Shown here piece by piece: positions 9,997 to 18,295 of a DNA stretch of 25,037 nt. Source of the DNA: a virus. The notes below the pieces were generated by a model that did no database searches, was not told the DNA's origin, and worked only from the letters and a program-made list of their open reading frames with translations. The stretch lies in the IMG/VR virus record IMGVR_UViG_3300011116_000780, positions 1 to 25,037 of that record. The stretch is one strand, 5' to 3'. The translations under genes were made by a program, and so were the position numbers. Every line of letters begins with the position of its first letter. The stretch's first letter is position 1.

Positions 9997-12195
9997 ATGG
10001 ACCCTAATCTTGCTGCGTACGCCGCACAAAACCGTGAAGAACAACAAGAAGAGGGTGGATTACTTGACGCATTAGGGAAAATTGCCCTTGGTGCAGGTGC
10101 ATTAGCCGCTGGCGCCATTGGTGCTCGTCGTTTGGCGCAAGGATTAAAGACAGGCGCCACTGTTGACTTAAGTTCTTTTAGTCCCAAAAACGTTCGTCGG
10201 GTTGCAGCTGAATATTTAGCGCCCAAAGAAGTTGTTCCTCCGTCTCGTCCAGCTCCTACCACAGCAATCCAACGTCAACAAGAAGCAATTGAATTTACAC
10301 GCCAAGCACGGGCCGAGCGTCCGCAAGGAGTGAGACAGGGCAACCTGCAAGACATGATTAAACAAGTCAAGGTTGAAGACCTTGGCCCAACTTATTCTCC
10401 TATTAATCCGGAAGAAATAAAAAGAGATTTAAATTTTATTAATAACGTTTTAATTCCAATGGAGCAAAAACGGTTGCCTTCCGCAACTGAGTTTTTGCAA
10501 GAACGTTTACAAGGACAGACTACAAATCTTCCGTCTACTTATTATTCTCGAACTCCTAGTACATTTAAAGAATTTAGCAGTGATCCCGCTCGTTCTTTAT
10601 TGTTTGATCCTGAATTGCTTAAACACGTTGAAACAGAAGAACTAGCCGAAGAAATGCGGCTACCCGAAGCACGGGCCGAACAGGCTCGTCAACAAGCTCA
10701 GGTTCGACGCGCGTATAGTGCTACAGCACAGGATGTTATTGATGCTGCACGCAAAGAACAAAACACAACGCAAGCTGCGGCGCAAGGTGACTTTGCTCGT
10801 CAATATCTTCAAGAACAAAATTACGCTGAGCCCAGCATGGTCGTTCAACAACAAGCAGAAAATCCTGAGCACGTTGAACATGCAGTCAATGCATTAAATG
10901 CAGCCCAAGATCAAGAAGCTGCTCGTGCTGCTCAAGTTGCAGTCCGCGATGTCCTTGGCGCTAGAGATGTTGGTCAAATCAATGCACGCGCTAATGCGCT
11001 TGAAGTACAATATAAAAACTTTGCTCAACGCACTGGAGCCAATCCTCCGGTCGATGCTGCAATGACCCAAGCAGTTCAAGAAGTCACGCAAGAACCGGTC
11101 ATTGATCAAGCCGAAACACTTGTTACAAAACCTAAATATATTTTTCAAGAACGTATCTTTGAAAAACCTGGAATGCGTTTACAAGAAGAAGCCGCAAAAG
11201 TGCAGCGTTATCAAACGCCAACTCCGGTTGTAATTGTTGAAGGTCGGGAAGCTCGTGTAGGAGAAATGGGCCGTCCAGGTCGTTTTACTGTTTTATCTCC
11301 AGGTACACCAACAGAAGGTACAGTTTTTACTGGTTTATCTACGCCAACGCTTAGCGCAGATGAAATTGCAACCAAACTTGATGAATTACAAACTAGCAAA
11401 GAAGCGCAAATTCAAAATGCAATGGCGCGTGGTTTAAGCAAAGCACGTGCTCAAAGAAATGTTCAATTGACAGAAAGTCAACGTCAAGCATTGGAAGCAG
11501 ATCTTCCTACATTTTCTTCTGAAGATGTTATGAGTCGTACAGGCGTTAAAGGTTATGGAAATGTAGAAGAAGCAGAAAGATTTTCAGAAGAACAAGCCTC
11601 TCGTTCAGGTCAGCTTAAAGCTTTAGAAGAGGTGGGTTTTTTAGAAGAACAAGTTGATCCCGGTGAATTGCGTGCTCAACCGCGTCAAGTGCAACCTGGA
11701 GTAATGATTCGTCCTGCCTCAAGGACTTCTTACCGTGGCATGACAGGGCGCCCAGGAGTTGGCATTTATGGCGAACAAGCTCCCGGTACCGCAGGTACAC
11801 CAGGTTTTGGTGCTGGCGCCGTAGAAGCCAGTAAAGTCATTAAAACTGAAGGAGAAGAACGCGGCGTAACAACTCCTAGAAAATTTATTCCTGGAGTTGA
11901 TGACCCGGCAACTCAAACACCTGAAGGTTTTGTTTATACAGAAGAAGCAATGACACAACCAACGCAAGCTCGCGGTGGTTATCGACGGTATGGAACACAA
12001 CCTCCAACACGCCTTGAAGCCGCCCGTGAAGCTTTTGATATTTCAAGACAGTTGCGTTTATTGCAGCAATCTGGTCGACCAGAAGAAGCTCAAGCATTCC
12101 TTGATAAAATAATGCAAGAGCGGGGAATTAGCGCTTTGGGCCAATCACAACCTTTGCGTCAAAAAATAAACCGTCACGGTAAATTTGAAATTTAA
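9997..12195 (+). CDS. Large Gln/Glu-rich probable virion-associated protein (732 aa)
   Basis: The first gene of the late arm. Residues about 22-48 form an Ala/Gly-rich hydrophobic segment (LGKIALGAGALAAGAIGARR), followed by about 680 residues rich in Gln, Glu, Ala and Arg with many short helices (for example ARAEQARQQAQVRRAYS), and Pro/Gly-rich stretches near 590-630. No catalytic motif is recognised; in particular no lysozyme or transglycosylase signature is visible. Its size, low complexity and single membrane-prone segment fit an internal or ejection protein of the virion, but homology is not established. The start is the ATG preceded by TTAGGTGG. Confidence 0.7.
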   Translation: MDPNLAAYAAQNREEQQEEGGLLDALGKIALGAGALAAGAIGARRLAQGLKTGATVDLSSFSPKNVRRVAAEYLAPKEVVPPSRPAPTTAIQRQQEAIEFTRQARAERPQGVRQGNLQDMIKQVKVEDLGPTYSPINPEEIKRDLNFINNVLIPMEQKRLPSATEFLQERLQGQTTNLPSTYYSRTPSTFKEFSSDPARSLLFDPELLKHVETEELAEEMRLPEARAEQARQQAQVRRAYSATAQDVIDAARKEQNTTQAAAQGDFARQYLQEQNYAEPSMVVQQQAENPEHVEHAVNALNAAQDQEAARAAQVAVRDVLGARDVGQINARANALEVQYKNFAQRTGANPPVDAAMTQAVQEVTQEPVIDQAETLVTKPKYIFQERIFEKPGMRLQEEAAKVQRYQTPTPVVIVEGREARVGEMGRPGRFTVLSPGTPTEGTVFTGLSTPTLSADEIATKLDELQTSKEAQIQNAMARGLSKARAQRNVQLTESQRQALEADLPTFSSEDVMSRTGVKGYGNVEEAERFSEEQASRSGQLKALEEVGFLEEQVDPGELRAQPRQVQPGVMIRPASRTSYRGMTGRPGVGIYGEQAPGTAGTPGFGAGAVEASKVIKTEGEERGVTTPRKFIPGVDDPATQTPEGFVYTEEAMTQPTQARGGYRRYGTQPPTRLEAAREAFDISRQLRLLQQSGRPEEAQAFLDKIMQERGISALGQSQPLRQKINRHGKFEI

Positions 12196-12197
12196 TT

Positions 12198-12416
12198 ATG
12201 GCTGAAAAAAAGAAAGAAAAGAAGTGGATTCAAGGCATGGAGATGAAGGAAGGCGCCTTTACTGCTAAAGCCAAAAAGAAAGGTATTACAACTGCTCAAC
12301 TTCAGGAAAATGTTTTGTCTAATCCTGAAAAATATGATGAGCGCACTGTAAAACAAGCACGTCTTCGCCAGACGCTGGTAAAATTGAAAAAGAAAAAAAA
12401 CGAGAAAAAGGGCTAA
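12198..12416 (+). CDS. Small Lys-rich protein (72 aa)
   Basis: It reads MAEKKKEKKWIQGMEMKEGA, then FTAKAKKKGITTAQLQENVL and ends with a run of lysines. The core WIQGMEMKEGAFTAKAKKKG ... TVKQARLRQTL is a pattern found in many small phage proteins of unknown function encoded among virion genes. It is very basic, so DNA or acidic-protein binding is possible. It starts 2 nt after the previous stop, with no ribosome site, so it is coupled. Confidence 0.75.
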   Translation: MAEKKKEKKWIQGMEMKEGAFTAKAKKKGITTAQLQENVLSNPEKYDERTVKQARLRQTLVKLKKKKNEKKG

Positions 12417-12422
12417 GTATTG

Positions 12423-13070
12423 ATGGCTAAAGATGCCAGGTTGGACTTAGGTCGTTACATTCAAAATCCATTTAATCGGCGCGGTGAAATTGGCAAGCGC
12501 TTGGATTTTGATGATTTGTTTCGGGCCAAGCCAGAAACTGGTGACTATCCCTGGAACCCATCACGGTTTAATGAACGCGATCTTTTAAAGCGTTCAATGA
12601 CACGCAAGGTTACTCTCAACCCTGATCTTAATTTTGTTAGTAACACTCCGTTTTTTGACACTAAAAATTTAGATCAAAATTATCAAGTTTTTGAGGGACT
12701 TGGTAGGTTTAACCGTCCAATGGATTATGACTTTAACGAAGGTCGTGCCAGAACACCTCAACGTCCTCAAGATCAACCGGATTTCAATCCTGAGTGGATT
12801 GAGGCTTATAAAATTAGCCCGACTATGAATCCTGGCAACGCAGCCAAAAATCCCATGCCACGTCTTCGCAATCCTGATCCCAATGGTTACTTAATGGCGA
12901 TTGCCGAAAAACGTGCTGAGAATGAAGTTGAAGATAAACCGTCGATTGCCCAATTGCTTGATCGTCAAGGCCTTATTAAAAAAGAACAAGCGCAAGCCGA
13001 AGTTAACCAAGGTGAGCAAACAGCTGATGAAGAACCAATAGAAGCAAACAATGCTCCGCGTAAAGATTAA
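12423..13070 (+). CDS. Hypothetical, probably virion-associated protein (215 aa)
   Basis: From the ATG at 12423 it reads MAKDARLDLGRYIQNPFNRR and is rich in Asn, Pro, Asp and Arg with little hydrophobic core (FNRPMDYDFNEGRARTPQRP). It is probably partly disordered. A TTG one codon earlier is possible but less likely. No domain is recognised. Its place in the late arm suggests a structural or assembly role. Confidence 0.65.
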   Translation: MAKDARLDLGRYIQNPFNRRGEIGKRLDFDDLFRAKPETGDYPWNPSRFNERDLLKRSMTRKVTLNPDLNFVSNTPFFDTKNLDQNYQVFEGLGRFNRPMDYDFNEGRARTPQRPQDQPDFNPEWIEAYKISPTMNPGNAAKNPMPRLRNPDPNGYLMAIAEKRAENEVEDKPSIAQLLDRQGLIKKEQAQAEVNQGEQTADEEPIEANNAPRKD

Positions 13071-13109
13071 AGGTAACCACAGATAAAATACAAATAACGC
13101 AACGAAGAA

Positions 13110-13706
13110 ATGTTTAAATTAGCCGGTGCTTTATTGAATAATCCTGCTCTTTTGCAACGTGCTGCTCGTATGTCTTCGGCATCACCTGTGGTTAAAGGTG
13201 CGGCTCGTTTAGCTGGGCAAGGTGGTTCCGAGTTAATTTCTGCATCTATCCCTGGGGCCCTTCTCACTGGTGGATTAAGTGCACTTGCAACAGGCAACCC
13301 ACTTGCAGGCGTTGCTGTTGGTGCCGCTGATCTTGGTTTAAGTTTTGGAGGTGCCCGTGCAATTGGTAAATTTGCACCACAAATGGCTGGTAAATATCGC
13401 GGTTATGTTCCTCAAGAAGCTTTAGAAAAATACGCTGGTCGCAAAACAATTCCCCAAGACGTTCTTTCTAAAACTTATGAGCCAAGCGTCGCTCAACATG
13501 CTGCCATGCTTGCCGGAAGTATCGCTGCACCTGTTGTATTAGAACCTATGTTTATGCAAATGCAACAACAGCAAGACATGAATCAACAAGTTACACAACA
13601 GCAACAACTTGGTCAACAAGAAGCATTAAATCAAATGTATATGCCGTATACAGCTGATGGAACCCTTTATCAATTACAAGGACTTCCTCAGCGGGTAGTG
13701 CAATGA
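13110..13706 (+). CDS. Ala/Gly-rich membrane-prone protein with Gln-rich tail (198 aa)
   Basis: It reads MFKLAGALLNNPALLQRAAR. Residues about 45-90 are hydrophobic and Gly/Ala-rich (SIPGALLTGGLSALATGNPL, VAVGAADLGLSFGGA), with another span near 130-150 (AAMLAGSIAAPVVLEPMFM). The C-terminus is a Gln/Met-rich helix (QMQQQQDMNQQVTQQQQLGQ). Such proteins in podoviruses and siphoviruses are often ejected with the DNA and insert in the host membrane; that role is an inference. The stop overlaps the next start as ATGA. Confidence 0.65.
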   Translation: MFKLAGALLNNPALLQRAARMSSASPVVKGAARLAGQGGSELISASIPGALLTGGLSALATGNPLAGVAVGAADLGLSFGGARAIGKFAPQMAGKYRGYVPQEALEKYAGRKTIPQDVLSKTYEPSVAQHAAMLAGSIAAPVVLEPMFMQMQQQQDMNQQVTQQQQLGQQEALNQMYMPYTADGTLYQLQGLPQRVVQ

Positions 13707-14677
13707 ATTTAATTCAGGATATTAAAACAGGCTGGCAAGCAGCACTGGATTACATGAATTATCGGGCTCAGCCCGAAATTGTTAAAAACGTTGTAGTACG
13801 GCCTCCCGATTATCGTCATAGTGTTTTAGATCCGCGTTTTAATCAAGCCATACGCCAAGGTACAAAAGCTGTAACGGATGCAGGTGTAAAAGTTATCAAT
13901 CAACCGCTTACAAAACCGGGTGAATTTCTTGGTGCTTATTCAGCACGTTTATTGACTGATGTTGGCACTGACTCTACACGTCAGTTTTATTGGCGTTACA
14001 ACCATCCAATGGCGCTTGCCGAAAAAGCTATTGAACAAGTTGTTCCGCAATTAGGTGATATTCAAAATCCGGCTAAACGTGCAGCAATTACTTTAGGTAT
14101 TACTGCACCGGTAGCGGCTTCTCTGGGTACATTCGACATTACAAATCCTGGCGAACTTTTTCGTCCCAAGGGGTATGCTCAACGTTATGCTGAACCAGGC
14201 TCAGAAGATCGTAGGGAAACAGCGGAGCCTGGCATGGAATTATTTGATCGGTTTTTCTTGGGCCGGCGCGGCGAACCTTTGAAATACGAAACAGCTAAGC
14301 AAGACATTCCAAGTCTTACACCAGAGCGATACAAAAATGTTTTGCAAAACCAGTATCAAGATCGCGGCTTACTTGGTTTAGGAATTGTGAAAGGGACAAT
14401 GGAAAATATTGAAGGTTATCCCGAGGTTCGAATTGTTGGTTTCCCCGTTGGTCTGCAGTCTGCAGGTGCCTTAGCCGGTGGTGCTATTGCAGCAAGAGAA
14501 GCCTTCAAGCCGGTTGAAGGGCGTGCACCCTTAAGAACACGGGCTAAAGCTGGTATTACATTGACTGGTTCTTTAGCAGGTGCGCTGGCTGGTAATTTAG
14601 TTAATCGGGCGATTGCTTCCATGAACAATAGTCCTGAAAAACTGCCTTCAACAATTGAGTACCAGCAAAACATGTAG
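13703..14677 (+). CDS. Hypothetical late protein with C-terminal membrane-like segments (324 aa)
   Basis: It reads MNLIQDIKTGWQAALDYMNY. The central part is mixed polar (FYWRYNHPMALAEKAIEQVV). Two Gly/Ala-rich stretches near the end, SAGALAGGAIAAREAF (about 253-268) and ITLTGSLAGALAGNLVNRAI (about 287-306), look like glycine-zipper membrane helices. It continues the theme of the neighbouring genes, so a shared assembly is plausible. No known family is recognised. Confidence 0.65.
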   Translation: MNLIQDIKTGWQAALDYMNYRAQPEIVKNVVVRPPDYRHSVLDPRFNQAIRQGTKAVTDAGVKVINQPLTKPGEFLGAYSARLLTDVGTDSTRQFYWRYNHPMALAEKAIEQVVPQLGDIQNPAKRAAITLGITAPVAASLGTFDITNPGELFRPKGYAQRYAEPGSEDRRETAEPGMELFDRFFLGRRGEPLKYETAKQDIPSLTPERYKNVLQNQYQDRGLLGLGIVKGTMENIEGYPEVRIVGFPVGLQSAGALAGGAIAAREAFKPVEGRAPLRTRAKAGITLTGSLAGALAGNLVNRAIASMNNSPEKLPSTIEYQQNM

Positions 14678-14679
14678 CC

Positions 14680-14688
14680 TGGTAAAAT
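14680..14688 (+). promoter_or_regulatory. Possible extended -10 promoter TGGTAAAAT
   Basis: TG-n-TAAAAT lies 24 nt before the ATG at 14712 in a short AT-rich gap. No -35 box is clear. The similar TGATATAAT at 17872-17880 supports internal late promoters, but two sites are not enough to be sure. Confidence 0.3.
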
Positions 14689-14711
14689 TAATTTATCAAG
14701 ATCTAAAATAG

Positions 14712-15509
14712 ATGGCTCAAGAACGAATTCCCCAAGGCGGTCCCTTGGCTGTTTACGATCCTTTTCAGTCCATTTTAAATCAAGTTCGGGCAGGGTTAAT
14801 TCCTGAGCAACTTAAACAAGGTGTCCGTGGTGCAGCCACTGCTGTTAGTAGCCCCATGGGCGCCCGGATTACCGGCATGGGCCTCCCTTCTTTGTATGGC
14901 GCTGGCAGCCTTGCACAAGGACAGATCGCTCAAGGCGTGGGTGAAATTGGCGGTGGTTTGCTGGGCTCTCAACTTGTTGGTGGTATTGCGAGCGGCTTAG
15001 AAAAAGGTGGTACGCGAGGCAAGCTTCTTGGCGCAGGCGTTCGTTTAGCAGGTGGTCTTCTTGGTGGTGCTATTGGTGGCGGCGTGACTGGCGCCGTGGC
15101 TGGCGGTGCTGCACAGGCTGCACAAGGACTGTTGGGTGGTGCGCAACAACGTGAAATGGCTCGCGGTGAATCTCCTGGTGTGACCGGTATCCCTGGTATG
15201 GGCTCCAAAGGTGTTGGCTTTAGTGATGAAGATATTGCTAAAATTCAACAGCTTTCGCAGATTACTGGCCGTAGCCAAGTTGATATTGCTCGAGAAATGC
15301 TTCCCATTTCTAACCAATTTCGTGATGCAGATATGCAGCGTCAGATGCAATTAAATCAACAAACTGGTCAAATTACAGGTGCTTTAAATCGTCAACTTTA
15401 TACGGCTCAACTTGCAAGTGGAGCGCAAGCCCAGGCTGGTGACACAACGAGAACAATGTTGACCGCTGCGAATCCTTACGCTTCTTCCGCATTCCAGTAT
15501 CGGGGTTGA
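14712..15509 (+). CDS. Glycine-zipper protein, possible ejection protein (265 aa)
   Basis: It reads MAQERIPQGGPLAVYDPFQS. Residues about 60-145 are an extreme Gly/Ala/Leu run (for example VRLAGGLLGGAIGGGVTGAV) typical of glycine-zipper helices that insert into membranes. The C-terminal third is polar and Gln-rich (MQRQMQLNQQTGQITGALNR). Similar proteins in tailed phages are virion internal or pore-forming; the precise role is unproven. Its stop lies 2 nt before the next ATG. Confidence 0.7.
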   Translation: MAQERIPQGGPLAVYDPFQSILNQVRAGLIPEQLKQGVRGAATAVSSPMGARITGMGLPSLYGAGSLAQGQIAQGVGEIGGGLLGSQLVGGIASGLEKGGTRGKLLGAGVRLAGGLLGGAIGGGVTGAVAGGAAQAAQGLLGGAQQREMARGESPGVTGIPGMGSKGVGFSDEDIAKIQQLSQITGRSQVDIAREMLPISNQFRDADMQRQMQLNQQTGQITGALNRQLYTAQLASGAQAQAGDTTRTMLTAANPYASSAFQYRG

Positions 15510-15511
15510 TC

Positions 15512-15940
15512 ATGGACCCGCAAGAATACGTTAGAAATTACACCTATCTTTTAGGTGAAGGTAAAAAAGCAGGATTAGAAGGCAACGCTCTTTCTGGTTT
15601 TATTGGCACTGGTTTATCTGGAATTAAACCTGCAAAGAGCGAAACAGCAGAGCTTTTTGCCGGTCTTAAAGACATCCAGGCTATTTATAATGACCCCGTA
15701 CTCCGGAAACAAATTCTGGAAGATACGTTAGGGTTTCAAAAAGAGCAAATGAAAGAAGCGGGAAAATATAAAATGCTTTTTGATATTCCTCAGGGCATTT
15801 CACAAGCATTTGGTAATCAAGCAATGTTGAATCTCCTTGGTGCTAGAAGCGCAACAGAAGCCTTAGCAACAACGCTTGCTAATTATCCTCGGGCTCAATT
15901 CACCTCTTATCAATTCCAGCCCCAGAGCTACCTTAGTTAG
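15512..15940 (+). CDS. Hypothetical late protein (142 aa)
   Basis: From the ATG at 15512 it reads MDPQEYVRNYTYLLGEGKKA, then NALSGFIGTGLSGIKPAKSE and a helical middle (PVLRKQILEDTLGFQKEQMK). It ends RAQFTSYQFQPQSYLS. It is mostly alpha-helical and lacks a membrane segment. It is packed between two membrane-prone proteins and probably belongs to the same assembly. A TTG two codons earlier is possible but overlaps the previous stop. Confidence 0.65.
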   Translation: MDPQEYVRNYTYLLGEGKKAGLEGNALSGFIGTGLSGIKPAKSETAELFAGLKDIQAIYNDPVLRKQILEDTLGFQKEQMKEAGKYKMLFDIPQGISQAFGNQAMLNLLGARSATEALATTLANYPRAQFTSYQFQPQSYLS

Positions 15941-15952
15941 AATAAGTGAACG

Positions 15953-16480
15953 ATGAACAGCTGGGCTTACGAAAGTTCATTACCTTCGTTCTTTGGAGCG
16001 AGCGGAAAAATAGCAGGCAAAAGTATGTTTGATCCCACTCTTCTTGGTCTTGGTGCTATTAGCGCGGGCGTCAATCTGTTTGGTGGTTTAAATCAAGCTC
16101 AGACTTCTGCTAGTATTGCTCAATCTCAACTTGCTGCGCAAAATGCAGCAATGCTAGAAGGTCGAGAGCAAGCAAAAGGGGCACTGGCTTCCAGTATGTT
16201 TGGGCCACTTTTTGCTGCAGGTGCTGGCGGCGACATTGCTTTTGGCCGTGAAAAAGAAGCGGCAATGTTTAAAACGGGGCCTTTAGCCGAAAGGACACGT
16301 GCACAAGAAATGGAATTTCGTCGTGCGCTGACTGGTCTTGAGGGCTCTGCCGAAGCGCGTGAATTGCGGCAACGCGAAAATCGAGAGGCTTTAAAACGTG
16401 CCTTAGCCGAACGGGAGGCAGGCATGGCTGGTATGTTTGGTCGTATTGCACCACGTGAAGTTGGTACATATTTTGTATAA
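15953..16480 (+). CDS. Possible internal virion protein with one membrane-like helix (175 aa)
   Basis: It reads MNSWAYESSLPSFFGASGKI, followed by a Gly/Ala-rich hydrophobic segment at about 29-46 (LLGLGAISAGVNLFGG) and then long Ala/Gln/Arg/Glu-rich helices (ASIAQSQLAAQNAAMLEGRE, ELRQRENREALKRALAEREA). One N-terminal membrane helix followed by long coiled helices is the layout of small internal core proteins such as T7 gp14; sequence similarity was not tested. Confidence 0.65.
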   Translation: MNSWAYESSLPSFFGASGKIAGKSMFDPTLLGLGAISAGVNLFGGLNQAQTSASIAQSQLAAQNAAMLEGREQAKGALASSMFGPLFAAGAGGDIAFGREKEAAMFKTGPLAERTRAQEMEFRRALTGLEGSAEARELRQRENREALKRALAEREAGMAGMFGRIAPREVGTYFV

Positions 16481-16514
16481 ACTTTAAACAGCAAAAGAAT
16501 TTACTCGTCAACGA

Positions 16515-16967
16515 ATGAGCACTGTCGAAGAGCGCGTTGAAAACGAACAAAAATTATCTTTTATTTTAGAGTTGGCCTCTGGCTCTGATGTTGAAGCCTT
16601 TGAATATTTAAAGGCTCTTGCATATTGCGCTCGAATTGCCGATGATATTTTTGATGAATTTACAAATTTAACTCAAAATAATTTCTTAACTTTAATTGAA
16701 CTTCTATTTATAAAAATTCCTTCTAATAAATTTTATTTAAAACATCAGGATTTTTTATTTTCACAGCATCTTGCAATGTGGAACGCTTGGGAGGCAAGCA
16801 ATTTTTTGCAAGAAGGCGATGAAACCGATCAAATTTATGCGCATGTATTAAGAGACTATATCAATGAAATTCTTCCCTTAGTGGCTCTTCTCACGCAAGG
16901 TCACGATAAGATGAAAGAAGTAAACGCCACAATGCGTTTTTTATTTAAAAAGAAGCTGGGAGAGTAA
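16515..16967 (+). CDS. All-helical conserved phage protein with DDIFD motif (150 aa)
   Basis: It reads MSTVEERVENEQKLSFILEL. Around 40-51 is ARIADDIFDEF, followed by a helix, an N-K-F-Y-L-K-H segment, MWNAWEASNFLQEG and HVLRDYINEILPLVALLTQG. The order 'W/A-DD-x-x-D ... N.FY..H ... W...n..E ... YvLR.[YD]' matches a conserved phage family of unknown function that I recall from marine phages. The DDxxD resembles the metal motif of isoprenyl synthases, but a second Asp-rich motif is not visible. Its low GC content (many TTT/AAA codons) stands out. Confidence 0.65.
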   Translation: MSTVEERVENEQKLSFILELASGSDVEAFEYLKALAYCARIADDIFDEFTNLTQNNFLTLIELLFIKIPSNKFYLKHQDFLFSQHLAMWNAWEASNFLQEGDETDQIYAHVLRDYINEILPLVALLTQGHDKMKEVNATMRFLFKKKLGE

Positions 16968-16969
16968 AG

Positions 16970-17860
16970 ATGGGATTGTATGACAGCACAAATGTTACAT
17001 ATACGCCACCGGCGCCGGACAATACATTTTCAAAATTTTTAGAATATCAACAACGCAAAGAAGAAGCTGCAGAGACACGGGCTGCACAAGAAAGAAAAGA
17101 AGCTAGTGATCGAGAAGAGGCTCGCAAGGCTGCTGGTGCCGCTGGCTATACAGGTCTTCGTACAGGTCTTGAGTCGCAATTACGTCAAGGCTTAATTAGC
17201 TATTCGGATGCCACTGGTCAACTGCGTGATTTTGCCGCCAAGTATGAGCTTGCTCCGCCCGAGCAAGATGTTGCCTCTTTAACCAAGGTTTACACTGAAG
17301 AGCTTCTCCCTGGCCGCCGCGCCACGGGGGTTAGTGCTGCTTACGAAGAACTTCTCGGACGCCAAGCAACGGAGGAAGAGAAGGGTAAAGCCATGGAGCG
17401 CTTTCAACAGGGCTATTACAGCTCTGTTCAGGATTTGCGTGATTCTCTTTCCAAGAGCCAGGAATACCAGGAAAAATTCAATCAGAGCTACCTGGACAAC
17501 TATTACGACACGATGTTTGGCAAACAGACTGTCGATGAATCCGGCAAAAAAACAGGCAAGCGTAATTTTACGTTTGATAAAAATTTGCTTCCGACTTATG
17601 CGGAAACAACCAAAGGGCGTGCAGGGGTTGAGCTTCCCACGTTTGCTGATCAGTTCCAAGGTACCCCAGCCGAAATTGAAGAACAGCTTCAAAATGTGCG
17701 CGAAACACGCAAGTATCTTTACAGTGCTGGCCTGACTAATCTTCAGGGTGAAATTGACAAAGAAACGCAGAAGTTGAAAAACGAAGGCGGTAAAGAGATT
17801 GCAAAGATTGGCGCACAGGGCAATATTTATCAACAATTAGTTGGCTCATTCAGTTTCTAA
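16970..17860 (+). CDS. DUF4214-containing late protein (296 aa)
   Basis: It reads MGLYDSTNVTYTPPAPDNTF. Residues 23-56 form a charged coiled-coil-like helix (EYQQRKEEAAETRAAQERKE). Residues about 121-172 fit DUF4214: YEELLGRQATEEEKGKAMER, then a second helix ending LSKSQEYQEKF, i.e. the Y..LLGR ... G..S...L...l..S.EYQ pattern. DUF4214 modules occur in cell-surface, allergen-like and phage structural proteins; no catalytic role is known. It has a good GGGAG ribosome site 8 nt before the ATG. Likely a virion protein. Confidence 0.7.
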   Translation: MGLYDSTNVTYTPPAPDNTFSKFLEYQQRKEEAAETRAAQERKEASDREEARKAAGAAGYTGLRTGLESQLRQGLISYSDATGQLRDFAAKYELAPPEQDVASLTKVYTEELLPGRRATGVSAAYEELLGRQATEEEKGKAMERFQQGYYSSVQDLRDSLSKSQEYQEKFNQSYLDNYYDTMFGKQTVDESGKKTGKRNFTFDKNLLPTYAETTKGRAGVELPTFADQFQGTPAEIEEQLQNVRETRKYLYSAGLTNLQGEIDKETQKLKNEGGKEIAKIGAQGNIYQQLVGSFSF

Positions 17861-17871
17861 AAGAATGGGCT

Positions 17872-17880
17872 TGATATAAT
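17872..17880 (+). promoter_or_regulatory. Possible extended -10 promoter TGATATAAT
   Basis: TG-n-TATAAT is a consensus extended -10, 24 nt before the first of three tandem related genes. No -35 is needed for such promoters. It is the best promoter candidate in the late arm. Confidence 0.45.
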
Positions 17881-17904
17881 TACGTTAGTCCCAGCAAGAT
17901 AGGC

Positions 17905-18084
17905 ATGACCAGTTCCGTTCCCGTCGGTCAAACCGACACTGAAGATTATTTCAACATCAATAAGTTCGAAGAGCTTTTGAATCGTTTGGAGGCCTCTAAG
18001 GGTCGTCAAACCCGTCAAAAATCCCTGGAGAGCCGCCGTGACATCTTTGCTCAGGGCCTTGCTTCCATGATGAGCAATTTCTAA
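17905..18084 (+). CDS. Small tandemly duplicated protein, copy 1 (59 aa)
   Basis: The frame from the ATG at 17905 encodes MTSSVPVGQTDTEDYFNINK, then FEELLNRLEASKGRQTRQKS and LESRRDIFAQGLASMMSNF. A short N-terminal extended segment is followed by an amphipathic helix and a basic patch. The next gene encodes the same protein with two substitutions (T10S, D11G), and the gene after that shares the first ~20 residues. High expression or a copy-specific role in the virion could explain keeping both. No family is recognised. Confidence 0.8.
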   Translation: MTSSVPVGQTDTEDYFNINKFEELLNRLEASKGRQTRQKSLESRRDIFAQGLASMMSNF

Positions 18085-18090
18085 TTAGCC

Positions 18091-18270
18091 ATGACAAGTT
18101 CTGTTCCCGTCGGTCAGTCCGGCACTGAAGATTATTTCAACATCAATAAGTTTGAGGAGCTTCTGAATCGTTTGGAGGCTTCTAAGGGTCGTCAAACCCG
18201 TCAAAAATCCCTGGAGAGCCGTCGCGATATCTTTGCTCAGGGCCTCGCTTCGATGATGAGCAACTTCTGA
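18091..18270 (+). CDS. Small tandemly duplicated protein, copy 2 (59 aa)
   Basis: It encodes MTSSVPVGQSGTEDYFNINK followed by the same 39 residues as copy 1. By direct count, 16 of 180 nucleotides differ from copy 1; two change the protein, one changes the stop codon and the rest are silent. The duplication is therefore old enough to have accumulated silent changes and both copies are under selection. Only 6 nt separate the two genes. Confidence 0.8.
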   Translation: MTSSVPVGQSGTEDYFNINKFEELLNRLEASKGRQTRQKSLESRRDIFAQGLASMMSNF

Positions 18271-18295
18271 TTTTTTCTTGTAAAATTTGTAAGCC

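Noticed and set aside
17279-17836. 185-codon minus-strand open frame
   Set aside because: It is antisense to the DUF4214-like gene in a uniformly plus-strand arm, with no start signal or recognisable domain.
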